Source: Chitinophagaceae bacterium (GTDB lineage: Bacteria; Bacteroidota; Bacteroidia; Chitinophagales; Chitinophagaceae). From it: DNA of 50,302 nucleotides. Under the pieces are notes generated by a model. That model made no database searches and had not been told where the DNA came from. It worked only from the letters and a program-made list of their open reading frames with translations. Shown here in pieces: positions 33,580 to 41,303 of this stretch. Each line of letters opens with the position of its first letter. Position 1 is the stretch's first letter. Made by a program: the position numbers and the translations under genes. The stretch is from contig JACSRW010000015.1 of NCBI GenBank assembly GCA_014879565.1, positions 1 to 50,302 on the forward strand. Direction: 5' to 3'.

Positions 33580-33600
33580 ACTCTACAATATTAGTAGACT
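33580..33600. promoter_or_regulatory. 21-bp operator-like inverted repeat A (receptor leader)
   Basis: ACTCTAC-N7-GTAGACT: 7-bp arms with one mismatch and a 7-base spacer. It lies in the 5' leader of the receptor gene between the -7 box and the ATG. It shares arms and spacing with sites at 33661, 39030, 39038, 39146 and 45733. Confidence 0.7.
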
Positions 33601-33635
33601 ATTTGATTAAAAAAAATCCGTTATGCGGACGGGGG

Positions 33636-33643
33636 CAAAGATA
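33636..33643 (-). promoter_or_regulatory. -7 promoter box (TATCTTTG) of the TonB-dependent receptor
   Basis: CAAAGATA on the plus strand, an exact TAnnTTTG match on the minus strand, 68 bases ahead of the receptor ATG, with operator-like repeats on both sides. Confidence 0.65.
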
Positions 33644-33660
33644 ACAGGTATGATTTTATT

Positions 33661-33681
33661 ATCCTACTATTTTTATGGACT
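33661..33681. promoter_or_regulatory. 21-bp operator-like repeat D (receptor, upstream)
   Basis: ATCCTAC-N7-ATGGACT. It starts 17 bases upstream of the receptor -7 box and so covers the place of the -33 element. The arms are less symmetric than in site A but agree with the shared consensus. Confidence 0.6.
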
Positions 33682-33706
33682 ATTTTAAAAGAGACAGCGG
33701 GGTTTC

Positions 33707-35212
33707 TTAAAAGACTTTGTAAAGTATGCGGATACTCCAGGCTACCACAACAGTTCCCAAAAATATAAAGGACGTCTTACGGGGAAGTTTACCCGCCAGC
33801 CGGGCTGCAATGGGCGCCGCAATCACTCCGCCGAGCACGAGCGCAAGAATCACCTGCCAGTTTTGAACTCCGATGAGTGTAAAAAAGGTGAAAGCACTGG
33901 CAAGGGTCACAAAAAATTCTGTAAGACTGACGGAGCCGACTACATAACGCGGTGTACGGCCCTTGGTGATCAGGGTAGAGGTGACGATGGGCCCCCAGCC
34001 GCCGCCGCCGAATGAGTCAAGAAAACCGCCGATACCAGCCAGCCAGCCGTAGCGGGTGAATTTTTTCTTGCCGTTCATCGGCCGGAACGCATTGCTGAAA
34101 ATACGGATACCCAGCAGCAGGGTATAGATGGCCATTGCCGGACGCAGGTAACGCAGATGGGTATCGTCAAACCATACCAGCAGCAAAGCGCCCAGCACCG
34201 CCCCGATTACACCGGGTATGACCAGTGCGCGGAAAAGTTTTTTATTGACATTACCGAATTTATAATGACTATAGCCGGAGGCGCCGCTGGTAAACATTTC
34301 GGCTGTATGTATACCCGCACTGATGGCTGCCGGGCTCACCTGGGCGGTTTGCAGCACAATGGAACTGGTCACCCCATAACCCATACTGGTGGCGCCATCC
34401 ACCATCTGGGCCAGGAAGCCGGCCAGTACCATCCAGTGAAAATTCGGATCCAGGGTCTGGTACCACTGCTGGGTATCATCTGCCAGCTGCCGGATAGGGA
34501 TATACGAAAAGATAAAATGACCGATCAGCATGAGTCCGAAGGCCGCCAGTGAATAGGTGGCGATTTTCCGCCAGCGAAGAGCCGTACCTGCTGATTCCTT
34601 TTCCACCAGCACTTTCGTGAGCTCATTCATTTTCCTGACCTTGTGCTGAAAGTTACCGTTGAGCCGGTTTCGAACGGTATGCAGGTTGTCAATCACCGCA
34701 TCCAGCTCGCCGGGTAAGGCCTCGTGCAGCACTTCCTTGATCCGCTTACCGGCCGTGGGTGATTTACCGTTGGTGGAAATGGCAATTTTCAAATTCCCTT
34801 TCTGTACAATGCTGCTGAGATAAAAATCACAGAGCTCAGGGGTATCGGCCACATTAACCAGAATTTTTTTCTCTTGCGCTTTCTTTTTGATCTGTACATG
34901 CAGGGCCGGATTATCGGTGGCCAGGATAACCAGGTCCCGTCCTTCCAGGTCCGCCTCGGTGTATTTGCGCTGTTCTATCCGGCAGGATGGATGGCGGTAC
35001 ACCAGTTTGCGCACTTCATCCAGTACCTTCGGCGCTACAATGGTAATTTGGGCAGAAGGAGAATTGGCCAGGAGGGAATGCAGTTTTTCCAGCCCCACAT
35101 TGCCGGCCCCTACCAGCAATAAATTCAGCTTATCCAGTTTCAGAAAAACGGGATAAAGCGGATTTTTCACTTCCGGCACAGCACTATGTTTATTTTTCTC
35201 TTCCTGGCTCAT
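33707..35212 (-). CDS. Fusion: precorrin-2 dehydrogenase/sirohydrochlorin ferrochelatase + TSUP (TauE/SafE) permease
   Basis: A 501-residue two-part protein. Residues about 18-215 are a Met8p/CysG-B domain: NAD-binding loop LLLVGAGNVGLEK (34-43), the segment VNVADTPELCDFYL with the Asp (123) expected to act in dehydrogenation and chelation, and ISTNGKSPTAGKRIKE. It should turn precorrin-2 into siroheme. Residues about 220-501 are a TSUP/TauE-SafE membrane domain of about eight helices (VDGATSMGYGVTSS, GIGGFLDSFGGGGWGPI, the usual repeated glycine motifs), a family that moves sulfite, sulfate or organosulfonates. The frame is continuous with no stop or shift in the joint. It follows hemB after 113 bases in the siroheme operon. 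Confidence 0.92.
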   Translation of the reverse strand: MSQEEKNKHSAVPEVKNPLYPVFLKLDKLNLLLVGAGNVGLEKLHSLLANSPSAQITIVAPKVLDEVRKLVYRHPSCRIEQRKYTEADLEGRDLVILATDNPALHVQIKKKAQEKKILVNVADTPELCDFYLSSIVQKGNLKIAISTNGKSPTAGKRIKEVLHEALPGELDAVIDNLHTVRNRLNGNFQHKVRKMNELTKVLVEKESAGTALRWRKIATYSLAAFGLMLIGHFIFSYIPIRQLADDTQQWYQTLDPNFHWMVLAGFLAQMVDGATSMGYGVTSSIVLQTAQVSPAAISAGIHTAEMFTSGASGYSHYKFGNVNKKLFRALVIPGVIGAVLGALLLVWFDDTHLRYLRPAMAIYTLLLGIRIFSNAFRPMNGKKKFTRYGWLAGIGGFLDSFGGGGWGPIVTSTLITKGRTPRYVVGSVSLTEFFVTLASAFTFFTLIGVQNWQVILALVLGGVIAAPIAARLAGKLPRKTSFIFLGTVVVAWSIRILYKVF

Positions 35213-35325
35213 ATTTATTCAGCGGCTCAATATCACAAAAATTCAGGGCCCGGCAAAACTCGGTCCCCGCTTTTACATATTAACTGATTAAAATCATTCA
35301 GTCCACCATTTTTATCGGGTAAACT

Positions 35326-36318
35326 TTAATAGGTCATCCTCTCAATCCATCCCCTCGCCTCCCCGGCCGCGTATGAAATAATCATAGCTGCCCCGGCCCG
35401 GTTTAAGGCAGCCCATACTTCGAGGTGGGCGGCGGCCCGGCTGACCAGTCCCTGCTGAGCCAGGCTTTCCACAGCTGCGTATTCACCACTGACATGATAG
35501 GCCGCGAGCGGTTTGCGGGTTTCCTGTTTTAAAGTCAGCAATATATCAGTATACAGGGCGGCCGGTTTCACCATCAGAATATCGGCTCCTTCCTGATCAT
35601 CCCGCAAGGCGGAAGCAATGGCATCCTCCCGGTTGAATGGGGAATGCTGGTAGGTTTTCCGGTCTGACAAGCCGGCAGACGGTGCGGAATGGCAGGCATC
35701 CCGGAAGGGGCCGTAAAATTGGGAACTGAATTTGGCGGCATAACTCATAATACTGACCGTATCATATCCCAGTGCATCCAGCCGGCTTCGGATCGCGGCG
35801 ATCCGCCCATCGGTCATATCACTGGGCGCGATGCAGTCGGCCCCCGCTACGGCCAGTTCAGCTGCATAACGGGAGATCAGTTCCACGCTGGCATTATTCA
35901 GCATCCGGGTTAACGAGCTATCCAGTATTCCGCAATGTCCATGGGTGGTATAACTGCACAAACAGCAATCTGCCGCCAGCCAGATTTCCGGACCAAACAC
36001 CGCTTTTAACTGCCGGATAGTACGGACAGCAAAAGAAAAATCACCGACCACCTCCTGCTTCGCCGCCGGTACCGGGAACAGCAGGAATTTATTTATACCG
36101 CTTTGGATGGCTTTTGTTACTGCCTGTTCCACGGTTGCTGCGGTCTCCACCTGAATTCCCGGCAACCCTTTTACCTCCCGGGGTTGTGAAAGTCCCTCTT
36201 CCACAAACAGGGGAATAATAAACTGTTTATGCGATAAGCGGACAGAAGCGGTCAGTTCCCGCATAAGCGGACTAGTGCGGTATCTGCGCTGTGTCAGCGG
36301 ATAGCGGAGGTTCTCCAT
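35326..36318 (-). CDS. hemB: Porphobilinogen synthase (delta-aminolevulinate dehydratase), zinc type
   Basis: A 330-residue enzyme that condenses two 5-aminolevulinate molecules to porphobilinogen. Both active-site lysines are visible, in SIMSYAAKFSSQFYGPFRDA and in ADILMVKPAALYTDIL. The metal loop reads DCCLCSYTTHGHCGILD, with the three cysteines of zinc-dependent HemB. The protein starts MENLRYPLTQRRYRTSPLMR, usual for the family. Its first 25 bases overlap the 3' end of the hemC-hemD gene, so the genes are translationally coupled. The product feeds the next enzyme in the same operon. Confidence 0.95.
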   Translation of the reverse strand: MENLRYPLTQRRYRTSPLMRELTASVRLSHKQFIIPLFVEEGLSQPREVKGLPGIQVETAATVEQAVTKAIQSGINKFLLFPVPAAKQEVVGDFSFAVRTIRQLKAVFGPEIWLAADCCLCSYTTHGHCGILDSSLTRMLNNASVELISRYAAELAVAGADCIAPSDMTDGRIAAIRSRLDALGYDTVSIMSYAAKFSSQFYGPFRDACHSAPSAGLSDRKTYQHSPFNREDAIASALRDDQEGADILMVKPAALYTDILLTLKQETRKPLAAYHVSGEYAAVESLAQQGLVSRAAAHLEVWAALNRAGAAMIISYAAGEARGWIERMTY

Positions 36319-37808
36319 TGTTCAAATGCTTTAATAGTGGGAAATATCACCGGAGCTATCCCTGCTTTCTGTAAAGCGGAAGCGGTTTCACCCCCGGGGC
36401 AGAGATGCAGTACTTCTTTAGCACATAAATGACCATACCATTCATACTGGGCATAACTGCTCCAGAATACGGCCCCGGCCTGCTGAATAGCAGCAACCAG
36501 GGAAGGATCAGCCTGTGGTACTGTTTTATGCAGCCCGGTTGCTTTATATCCCTTTTCATTCCAGCGAAGGGCCGCCGAATCATGTGTCAGGATATGCACT
36601 GCATTTACCGGTAACCCGAACAAGGGCATGGCTAATACGGGTAAAAAATTTTCAAGACCCAGCGCATCTGCTGAGCCTTCCACCCAGTAACCCAGGCGGG
36701 CCATTTCCAGCCAGGTTCTGGTACCCGATACAAAAAGTTGTTTTCCCTGTAACAAACCAGGTATATCCGGATAATTGCAGAGTTTGTAATTGGATATAAA
36801 CAGGGCCGGTTCCGAAACGGTCACTTCTTTCCGCGTGCGTTTGTAGGTGAAAAAATCACGCATCCGGTCGGTCGCGGAAAACAATACTCCTTTCCAGGCC
36901 GGTACGAGAGGTTCGGGATACCAATGTACAAATGACTGACCCGCGGCACCCACCCCGGCTGCATAGAGATATTCGCGGTTTCCGGTGCGGATAGTCGTAA
37001 CCCCAAAGCGTTGTTCGCAGCCGCTGCCATATTGCTGCGCCCTGTCTTTTTCCGATTTAGCTTCGGTAAAAAGATTCAGCCGGTTGATGGCCTGCACTAC
37101 ACGGACGGCTTTTTCATTACCGGGATAAGCCTCCGCCACAATGACTCCCTGGCAGGGCGCAGGTACACATTCCAGCAGGGGAAGCAGCATTTTTTTCCGG
37201 TCTTTCAGCAAGGAACGGATAACCGGCCCCATCGTTTCATCCCGCAATAAACGGTTGAGTCCGGCCGTGGCGAGAATCGTGGCATCATATTCACCCCGGG
37301 CCAGTTTTTGCAAACGGGTTTCCACATTACCGCGTATCGGTTTTACCTGCAGCCGGATACCCGCCGGGTGTAATTGCGGAAGGGCTTTCTGCAAAAACTG
37401 CAGGGCCATTTCTTCGCGCCGGGGTGAGCAGGTACCCACCACCAGGGTTTCACCCCGGCTGATTTTTTTTTCCGTATCCGGATTAAAGAGGGCAATATCC
37501 CGCGGGTCATCCCGGTCAATAACCGCGAATACATGGGAACCGGAAAAGTGCGCGTGACTCATATCCTTCAGCGAATGCACCGCAATATCCGCTTCCCCTT
37601 TTTCCAGGGAGGCAAAAATGGCTTCGGTAAAAAAATCACTTCCTTCCACCGTTTGCAGGGGAATACCGGCGAGCTCATCGCCTTTACTGCTTCGGGGAAT
37701 AATCTCCACCCTGTAATCCGGAAAGGCAGCCTCAATACAATGTTTCGCTGTCTCCAGCTGCAGCAGGGAAAGCGGCGAATGCCGACCGGTCAGCCGGATC
37801 GTCTCCAT
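36294..37808 (-). CDS. hemC: Hydroxymethylbilane synthase fused to uroporphyrinogen-III synthase-like domain
   Basis: A 504-residue protein. The ATG at 37808 (METIRLTGRHSPLSLLQLET) is the start, because HemC needs its N-terminus here; the frame is open further upstream without similarity. HemC part (1-300): HSLKDM with the catalytic Asp82, GTCSPRR, PIRGNVETRLQKL, and Cys264 in GSGCEQRFG for the dipyrromethane cofactor. The C-terminal part (about 310-504) looks like HemD: it begins with PALFISNYKL..., and ends LCPGGETASALQKAGIAPVIFPT, the pattern of the last HemD strand-helix. So one polypeptide would make uroporphyrinogen III. The HemD half is divergent and its call is less sure. It overlaps the upstream gene by 77 bases and hemB by 25. 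Confidence 0.9.
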   Translation of the reverse strand: METIRLTGRHSPLSLLQLETAKHCIEAAFPDYRVEIIPRSSKGDELAGIPLQTVEGSDFFTEAIFASLEKGEADIAVHSLKDMSHAHFSGSHVFAVIDRDDPRDIALFNPDTEKKISRGETLVVGTCSPRREEMALQFLQKALPQLHPAGIRLQVKPIRGNVETRLQKLARGEYDATILATAGLNRLLRDETMGPVIRSLLKDRKKMLLPLLECVPAPCQGVIVAEAYPGNEKAVRVVQAINRLNLFTEAKSEKDRAQQYGSGCEQRFGVTTIRTGNREYLYAAGVGAAGQSFVHWYPEPLVPAWKGVLFSATDRMRDFFTYKRTRKEVTVSEPALFISNYKLCNYPDIPGLLQGKQLFVSGTRTWLEMARLGYWVEGSADALGLENFLPVLAMPLFGLPVNAVHILTHDSAALRWNEKGYKATGLHKTVPQADPSLVAAIQQAGAVFWSSYAQYEWYGHLCAKEVLHLCPGGETASALQKAGIAPVIFPTIKAFEQWRTSAIR

Positions 37809-38994
37809 ACAGTACTCTTTTGAGGCAATATGCCAGGTGATGAATTTGCCGCGACTCATGCCGGGCTGTAATAATAAGACGCAGGCATTCCTCTCCCTCC
37901 GGTACGGTGGGATAATTGATCGGCTGCAGATAAATGCCATGATCCCGGAGCAATGTATCAGCCAGCCGGCGGCAATGCAGGGCGTTACCAACCGGCAGGA
38001 TGGTGATATGGGAACGATTCTCCCGGCAGGGGATAGCCGCCTTTTTTAACGCGTTTCGGAGCGCCGTCACATTCCGGAAAAAAACACGACGTAACTTTTC
38101 ATTTGCCTGAATATGTTTAATACTGGCTGCGGCAGCTGCACATACTGCCGGGGGCAGGGAGCTGGTAAAAATAAATCCGCTGCCAAAACTGCGGATAAAA
38201 TCAACCAGCAGGGCAGAGGCGGCAATGTATCCGCCAAATACACCGATGGCTTTGGAAAGGGTGCCGTTAACAATATCCACGTCTGCCTGCAGTCCTTCCT
38301 GCTCCAAAATTCCGGCCCCTGAAGGGCCGTACAAACCCACTGCATGCACTTCGTCGGCATAGGTCAGGGCATTGTATTTCCGGGCCAGGGCCGTTATATC
38401 CCTGACCGGTGCGAGGGTGCCGCACATGGAATAAACGGTTTCAAACACGATCAGTCTGGGCTGTCCGGCCGGAAGCTCCTGCAACAGGGAGGCCAGGTGA
38501 TCCATATCATTATGCCGGAATATTTTTTTCTCGTTCCGGCAACCCCGTATGCCTTCAATGATGGAGGCATGATTTTTTTCATCCGATAAAAAAACCAGCC
38601 CGGGAATTTGCCGGCCCAGTGTCTGCAGCGTGGTTACATTCGCCTGATAGGCCCCGTTGAACAATAAGGCCGCTTCTTTATTATGCCAGTCAGCCAGCAG
38701 GTTTTCCAGTTCGCGGTGCCAACCTGTTGTGCCGGAAATATTGCGTGTACCACCGCTGCCTGTTCCGCTCTTACGGGCTACACCCGTCATCCGCGCTATC
38801 ACCGTTGCTTCCGTACTCATACCCAGGTAATCGTTGCTGCACCAGTTCACCGCCTGCCGGGACTGCCCCGCTTCGTCTGTATAACAGAGTTGGGGAAAAT
38901 GTTCCGCACTGCGGCGATGGGTAAGGAAATAACGGTACCGCCCTTCTTTTTTAAGGGTGGCCAGTTTATCCGCAAAGAATTCCGGGTAATGCAT
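37732..38994 (-). CDS. hemA: 5-aminolevulinate synthase (glycine + succinyl-CoA route)
   Basis: A 420-residue PLP enzyme of the alpha-oxoamine synthase group. The features that point to ALA synthase and not to BioF or Kbl are GTGSGGTRNISGTTGWHRELE (seen as GSGGTRNISGT, residues 79-89), YADEVHAVGLYGPSGAG (212-228), SFGSGFIFTSSLPP (269-282) and GIYLQPINYPTVPEGEECLR (353-372). The PLP lysine is Lys248 in NGTLSKAIG. The ATG at 38994 (MHYPEFFADKLATLKKEGRY) is preferred over an in-frame TTG 24 bases upstream. It opens the operon to hemC-hemD, hemB and the siroheme synthase fusion. Most Bacteroidota make ALA from glutamyl-tRNA, so this gene is unusual. Its last 77 bases overlap hemC. Confidence 0.88.
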   Translation of the reverse strand: MHYPEFFADKLATLKKEGRYRYFLTHRRSAEHFPQLCYTDEAGQSRQAVNWCSNDYLGMSTEATVIARMTGVARKSGTGSGGTRNISGTTGWHRELENLLADWHNKEAALLFNGAYQANVTTLQTLGRQIPGLVFLSDEKNHASIIEGIRGCRNEKKIFRHNDMDHLASLLQELPAGQPRLIVFETVYSMCGTLAPVRDITALARKYNALTYADEVHAVGLYGPSGAGILEQEGLQADVDIVNGTLSKAIGVFGGYIAASALLVDFIRSFGSGFIFTSSLPPAVCAAAAASIKHIQANEKLRRVFFRNVTALRNALKKAAIPCRENRSHITILPVGNALHCRRLADTLLRDHGIYLQPINYPTVPEGEECLRLIITARHESRQIHHLAYCLKRVLYGDDPADRSAFAAFPAAAGDSETLY

Positions 38995-39022
38995 TATCAG
39001 GACCGTTGGTTTTACCAAACAA

Positions 39023-39030
39023 CAAATATA
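39023..39030 (-). promoter_or_regulatory. -7 promoter box (TATATTTG) of the ALA synthase operon
   Basis: CAAATATA on the plus strand gives TATATTTG on the minus strand, an exact TAnnTTTG match, 28 bases ahead of the ATG at 38994. Operator-like repeats begin at its upstream edge. Confidence 0.65.
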
Positions 39031-39058
39031 GTCTATTTATCTACTGGACTAATAGACT
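39030..39058. promoter_or_regulatory. Two overlapping 21-bp operator-like repeats C1/C2
   Basis: C1 is AGTCTAT-N7-CTGGACT at 39030-39050; C2 is TATCTAC-N7-ATAGACT at 39038-39058. They overlap with an offset of 8 bases. The outer half-sites AGTCTAT and ATAGACT are perfect reverse complements. They lie just upstream of the heme-operon -7 box and would cover its -33 region. Confidence 0.65.
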
Positions 39059-39134
39059 TATCCAAAAATCATTTTCTCCCGTACGTACATGTGTTCATAT
39101 CCATTTTTATTTTGGGTGCAGCGGCGAAAGCCTG

Positions 39135-39142
39135 TATTTTTG
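39135..39142 (+). promoter_or_regulatory. -7 promoter box (TATTTTTG) of the sulfite reductase gene
   Basis: An exact TAnnTTTG match, 64 bases ahead of the ATG at 39207. It supports the start at 39207 over the upstream in-frame start at 39006, which would lie before the promoter. Confidence 0.65.
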
Positions 39143-39145
39143 TTT

Positions 39146-39166
39146 AGTCTACATTATTAATAGAGT
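39146..39166. promoter_or_regulatory. 21-bp operator-like inverted repeat B (sulfite reductase)
   Basis: AGTCTAC-N7-ATAGAGT, beginning three bases after the -7 box, so it covers the expected transcription start. A bound protein here would be expected to repress. Confidence 0.65.
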
Positions 39167-39206
39167 ATTTTTTCACCCGGACAGTTGTCCGCCAACCTTT
39201 ACCCGT

Positions 39207-41303
39207 ATGCAGAGTTTCCGCACGGAACTGGAAAACCCCCTGGTTGAACAGGACATTATTGAACTGGAAAAGAAAATCCGTTTATACCGGGAGGGTAAAA
39301 TGGACGATGAAAAATTCAGAAGTCTCCGTCTGGCCCGGGGGGTGTACGGCCAGCGGCAGCCCGGGGTGCAGATGGTACGTATCAAATTACCCTATGGCAA
39401 AATGAGCCTGGCCCAATGGGAACGCATCGCGGCGGTTTCTGACAACTACTCCACCGGCAATCTGCACCTCACAACCCGGCAGGATATCCAGTTGCATTTT
39501 GTCAGCCTGGACCGCACGCCGGAATTATGGGCAGAGCTGGAACAAGATCAGCTCACCATCCGCGAAGCCTGCGGAAATACCGTCCGGAATATCACGGCAT
39601 CGGATACTGCCGGGATTGACCCGGATGAGCCCTTTGACGTGACGCCCTATGCGCACGCAATGTTTGCCTATTTCCTCCGCAAACCGCTCTGCCAGGAAAT
39701 GGGCCGTAAGTTCAAAATTGCGTTCAGTAATACGGAAAAAGACAGTGCCCTGACCTTTATGCATGATATGGGTCTCATCGCCCGTGTACGGGAAGAGGAA
39801 GGCCGCCTGGTCAGGGGATTTAAAGTGCTGATCGGCGGCGGACTGGGAGCCCAGCCCCACCTGGCCATCTGTACCCGCGAATTTTTAGCAGCAGACCTGC
39901 TGATCCCCTACCTGGAAGCCGTGCTCCGGGTATTTGACCGGCACGGGGAACGGAACAGCCGGCACAAAGCCCGGATTAAATTCCTGATACAGAAAACAGG
40001 CATAGAACTTTTTAACCAGCTGGTGGAAGCGGAACAAAATGCGCTTACACATCAGCGTTATACTGTATTAACGCAAGAGGAATCTGTATTTACCCCGGAA
40101 AATAAAACGGGGCCTGTTCACCCGGCGGAGGATCCTGAATTTCTCTACTGGAAGAAAACAAACCTGTTTACACAAAAACAGGCCGGCTATTACGCGGTAT
40201 ATGTCCGGGTACCCAACGGCAATATTTCCAGCCATACCAGCCGTAACCTGATCCGCCGGCTCAACGGCCTGATTGCCGATGATGTGCGCGTGACGATCAA
40301 CCAGGGTTTACAGTTCCGGTTTGTGACAGAAGCCAACCTGTATCCTGTTTACCGGATCTTACAGGAAGAAGGACTCGCCGCCCCCGGATTTGGCAGCGTG
40401 GCGGATATAACCAGTTGCCCCGGTACCGATACCTGTAATCTGGGTATCAGTAACAGTACCGCAACGGCCCTGGTACTGAGCGAACTGATTGAAGAGGAAT
40501 TTCCTGAATTCCTGGAGAACAAGGAAATCACCGTTCGTATCAGCGGTTGTATGAACAGCTGCGGACAGCATGGGATGGCCTCCATCGGTTTTCACGGCAG
40601 CTCCCTGAAAGCCAATGGCCTGGTTGTACCGGCCCTGCAGGTACTGGTTGGTGGTGCCGTGCTGGGCAGCGGTGATGCCCGGATGGCAGAAAAAGTGATT
40701 AAAATCCCCGGTAAAAGAGCCCCGCTGGCGCTGCGCCGTATTCTGCAGGATTACAAAGAAAACAGAACCCCCGGTGAAAGTTTTGCCGTTTACAATCACC
40801 GCCGGGGTGAACAACACTATTATGAATTGCTGAAACCCCTGGCCCGGCTGGATAACCTGCAGGAAGAGGAGTATATTGACTGGGGACAGGAAGTGAAATT
40901 TTCCACCGCCATCGGGGTGGGCGAATGCGCCGGTGTGATGATTGACCTGGTGGCTACGCTGTTACTGGAAGCGCAGGAGAAAATAGAAGCGGCAGAAGCC
41001 TGTTTATCGCAGCAGCAATGGGCCGATGGAATTTACCATGCTTATTCCGCGCGTATCCAGTGCGCCAAAGCATTGCTGCTCGGAGAAGGTGTGCATTGCA
41101 ATACGCAGATGGGCATCCTGACTGATTTTGACCGGCACTTCACCGACAAGGGTCTGTATGTCACGGCTACCAGTTTCAAAGAGGAGGTCCTTCAGATGAA
41201 TGCCCATAGTCCCTCAGGGGCTTTTGCCGAAGCTTACTTAACGCAATCAAAATCCTTTTTGTCGTTTACCGGTGAATGGCGGGAAAAAGGAAAAAAGGGT
41301 TAA
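39207..41303 (+). CDS. Siroheme-dependent sulfite (nitrite/sulfite) reductase with C-terminal HEPN-like domain
   Basis: A 698-residue protein. Residues 1-530 are a nitrite/sulfite reductase: RLARGVYGQRQPGVQMVRIK (41-60), GNLHLTTRQDIQLHF (84-98), GGGLGAQPHLA, and the siroheme/[4Fe-4S] ligands Cys404 and Cys410 in TSCPGTDTC with Cys448 and Cys452 in SGCMNSCGQHG. With the cys genes around it, sulfite is the likely substrate. Residues about 575-698 are extra: two long helices with EAQEKIEAAEACLSQQQWADGIYHAYSARIQCAKALLLGEG (seen as DGIYHAYSARIQCAKALLL) that resemble a HEPN domain. No Rx4-6H ribonuclease motif is present. The gene is divergent from the heme operon and ends exactly where cobA ends. 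Confidence 0.92.
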   Translation: MQSFRTELENPLVEQDIIELEKKIRLYREGKMDDEKFRSLRLARGVYGQRQPGVQMVRIKLPYGKMSLAQWERIAAVSDNYSTGNLHLTTRQDIQLHFVSLDRTPELWAELEQDQLTIREACGNTVRNITASDTAGIDPDEPFDVTPYAHAMFAYFLRKPLCQEMGRKFKIAFSNTEKDSALTFMHDMGLIARVREEEGRLVRGFKVLIGGGLGAQPHLAICTREFLAADLLIPYLEAVLRVFDRHGERNSRHKARIKFLIQKTGIELFNQLVEAEQNALTHQRYTVLTQEESVFTPENKTGPVHPAEDPEFLYWKKTNLFTQKQAGYYAVYVRVPNGNISSHTSRNLIRRLNGLIADDVRVTINQGLQFRFVTEANLYPVYRILQEEGLAAPGFGSVADITSCPGTDTCNLGISNSTATALVLSELIEEEFPEFLENKEITVRISGCMNSCGQHGMASIGFHGSSLKANGLVVPALQVLVGGAVLGSGDARMAEKVIKIPGKRAPLALRRILQDYKENRTPGESFAVYNHRRGEQHYYELLKPLARLDNLQEEEYIDWGQEVKFSTAIGVGECAGVMIDLVATLLLEAQEKIEAAEACLSQQQWADGIYHAYSARIQCAKALLLGEGVHCNTQMGILTDFDRHFTDKGLYVTATSFKEEVLQMNAHSPSGAFAEAYLTQSKSFLSFTGEWREKGKKG

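Noticed and set aside
37732-38994. 8-amino-7-oxononanoate synthase (BioF) or 2-amino-3-ketobutyrate ligase (Kbl)
   Set aside because: GGTRNISGT, DEVHAVGLYG and INYPTVPEG are ALA-synthase-type sequences, and the gene is coupled to hemC and hemB.
39006-39206. Longer N-terminus for the sulfite reductase
   Set aside because: The extension contains the divergent promoters and operators and has no similarity to the family; the -7 box at 39135-39142 lies inside it.
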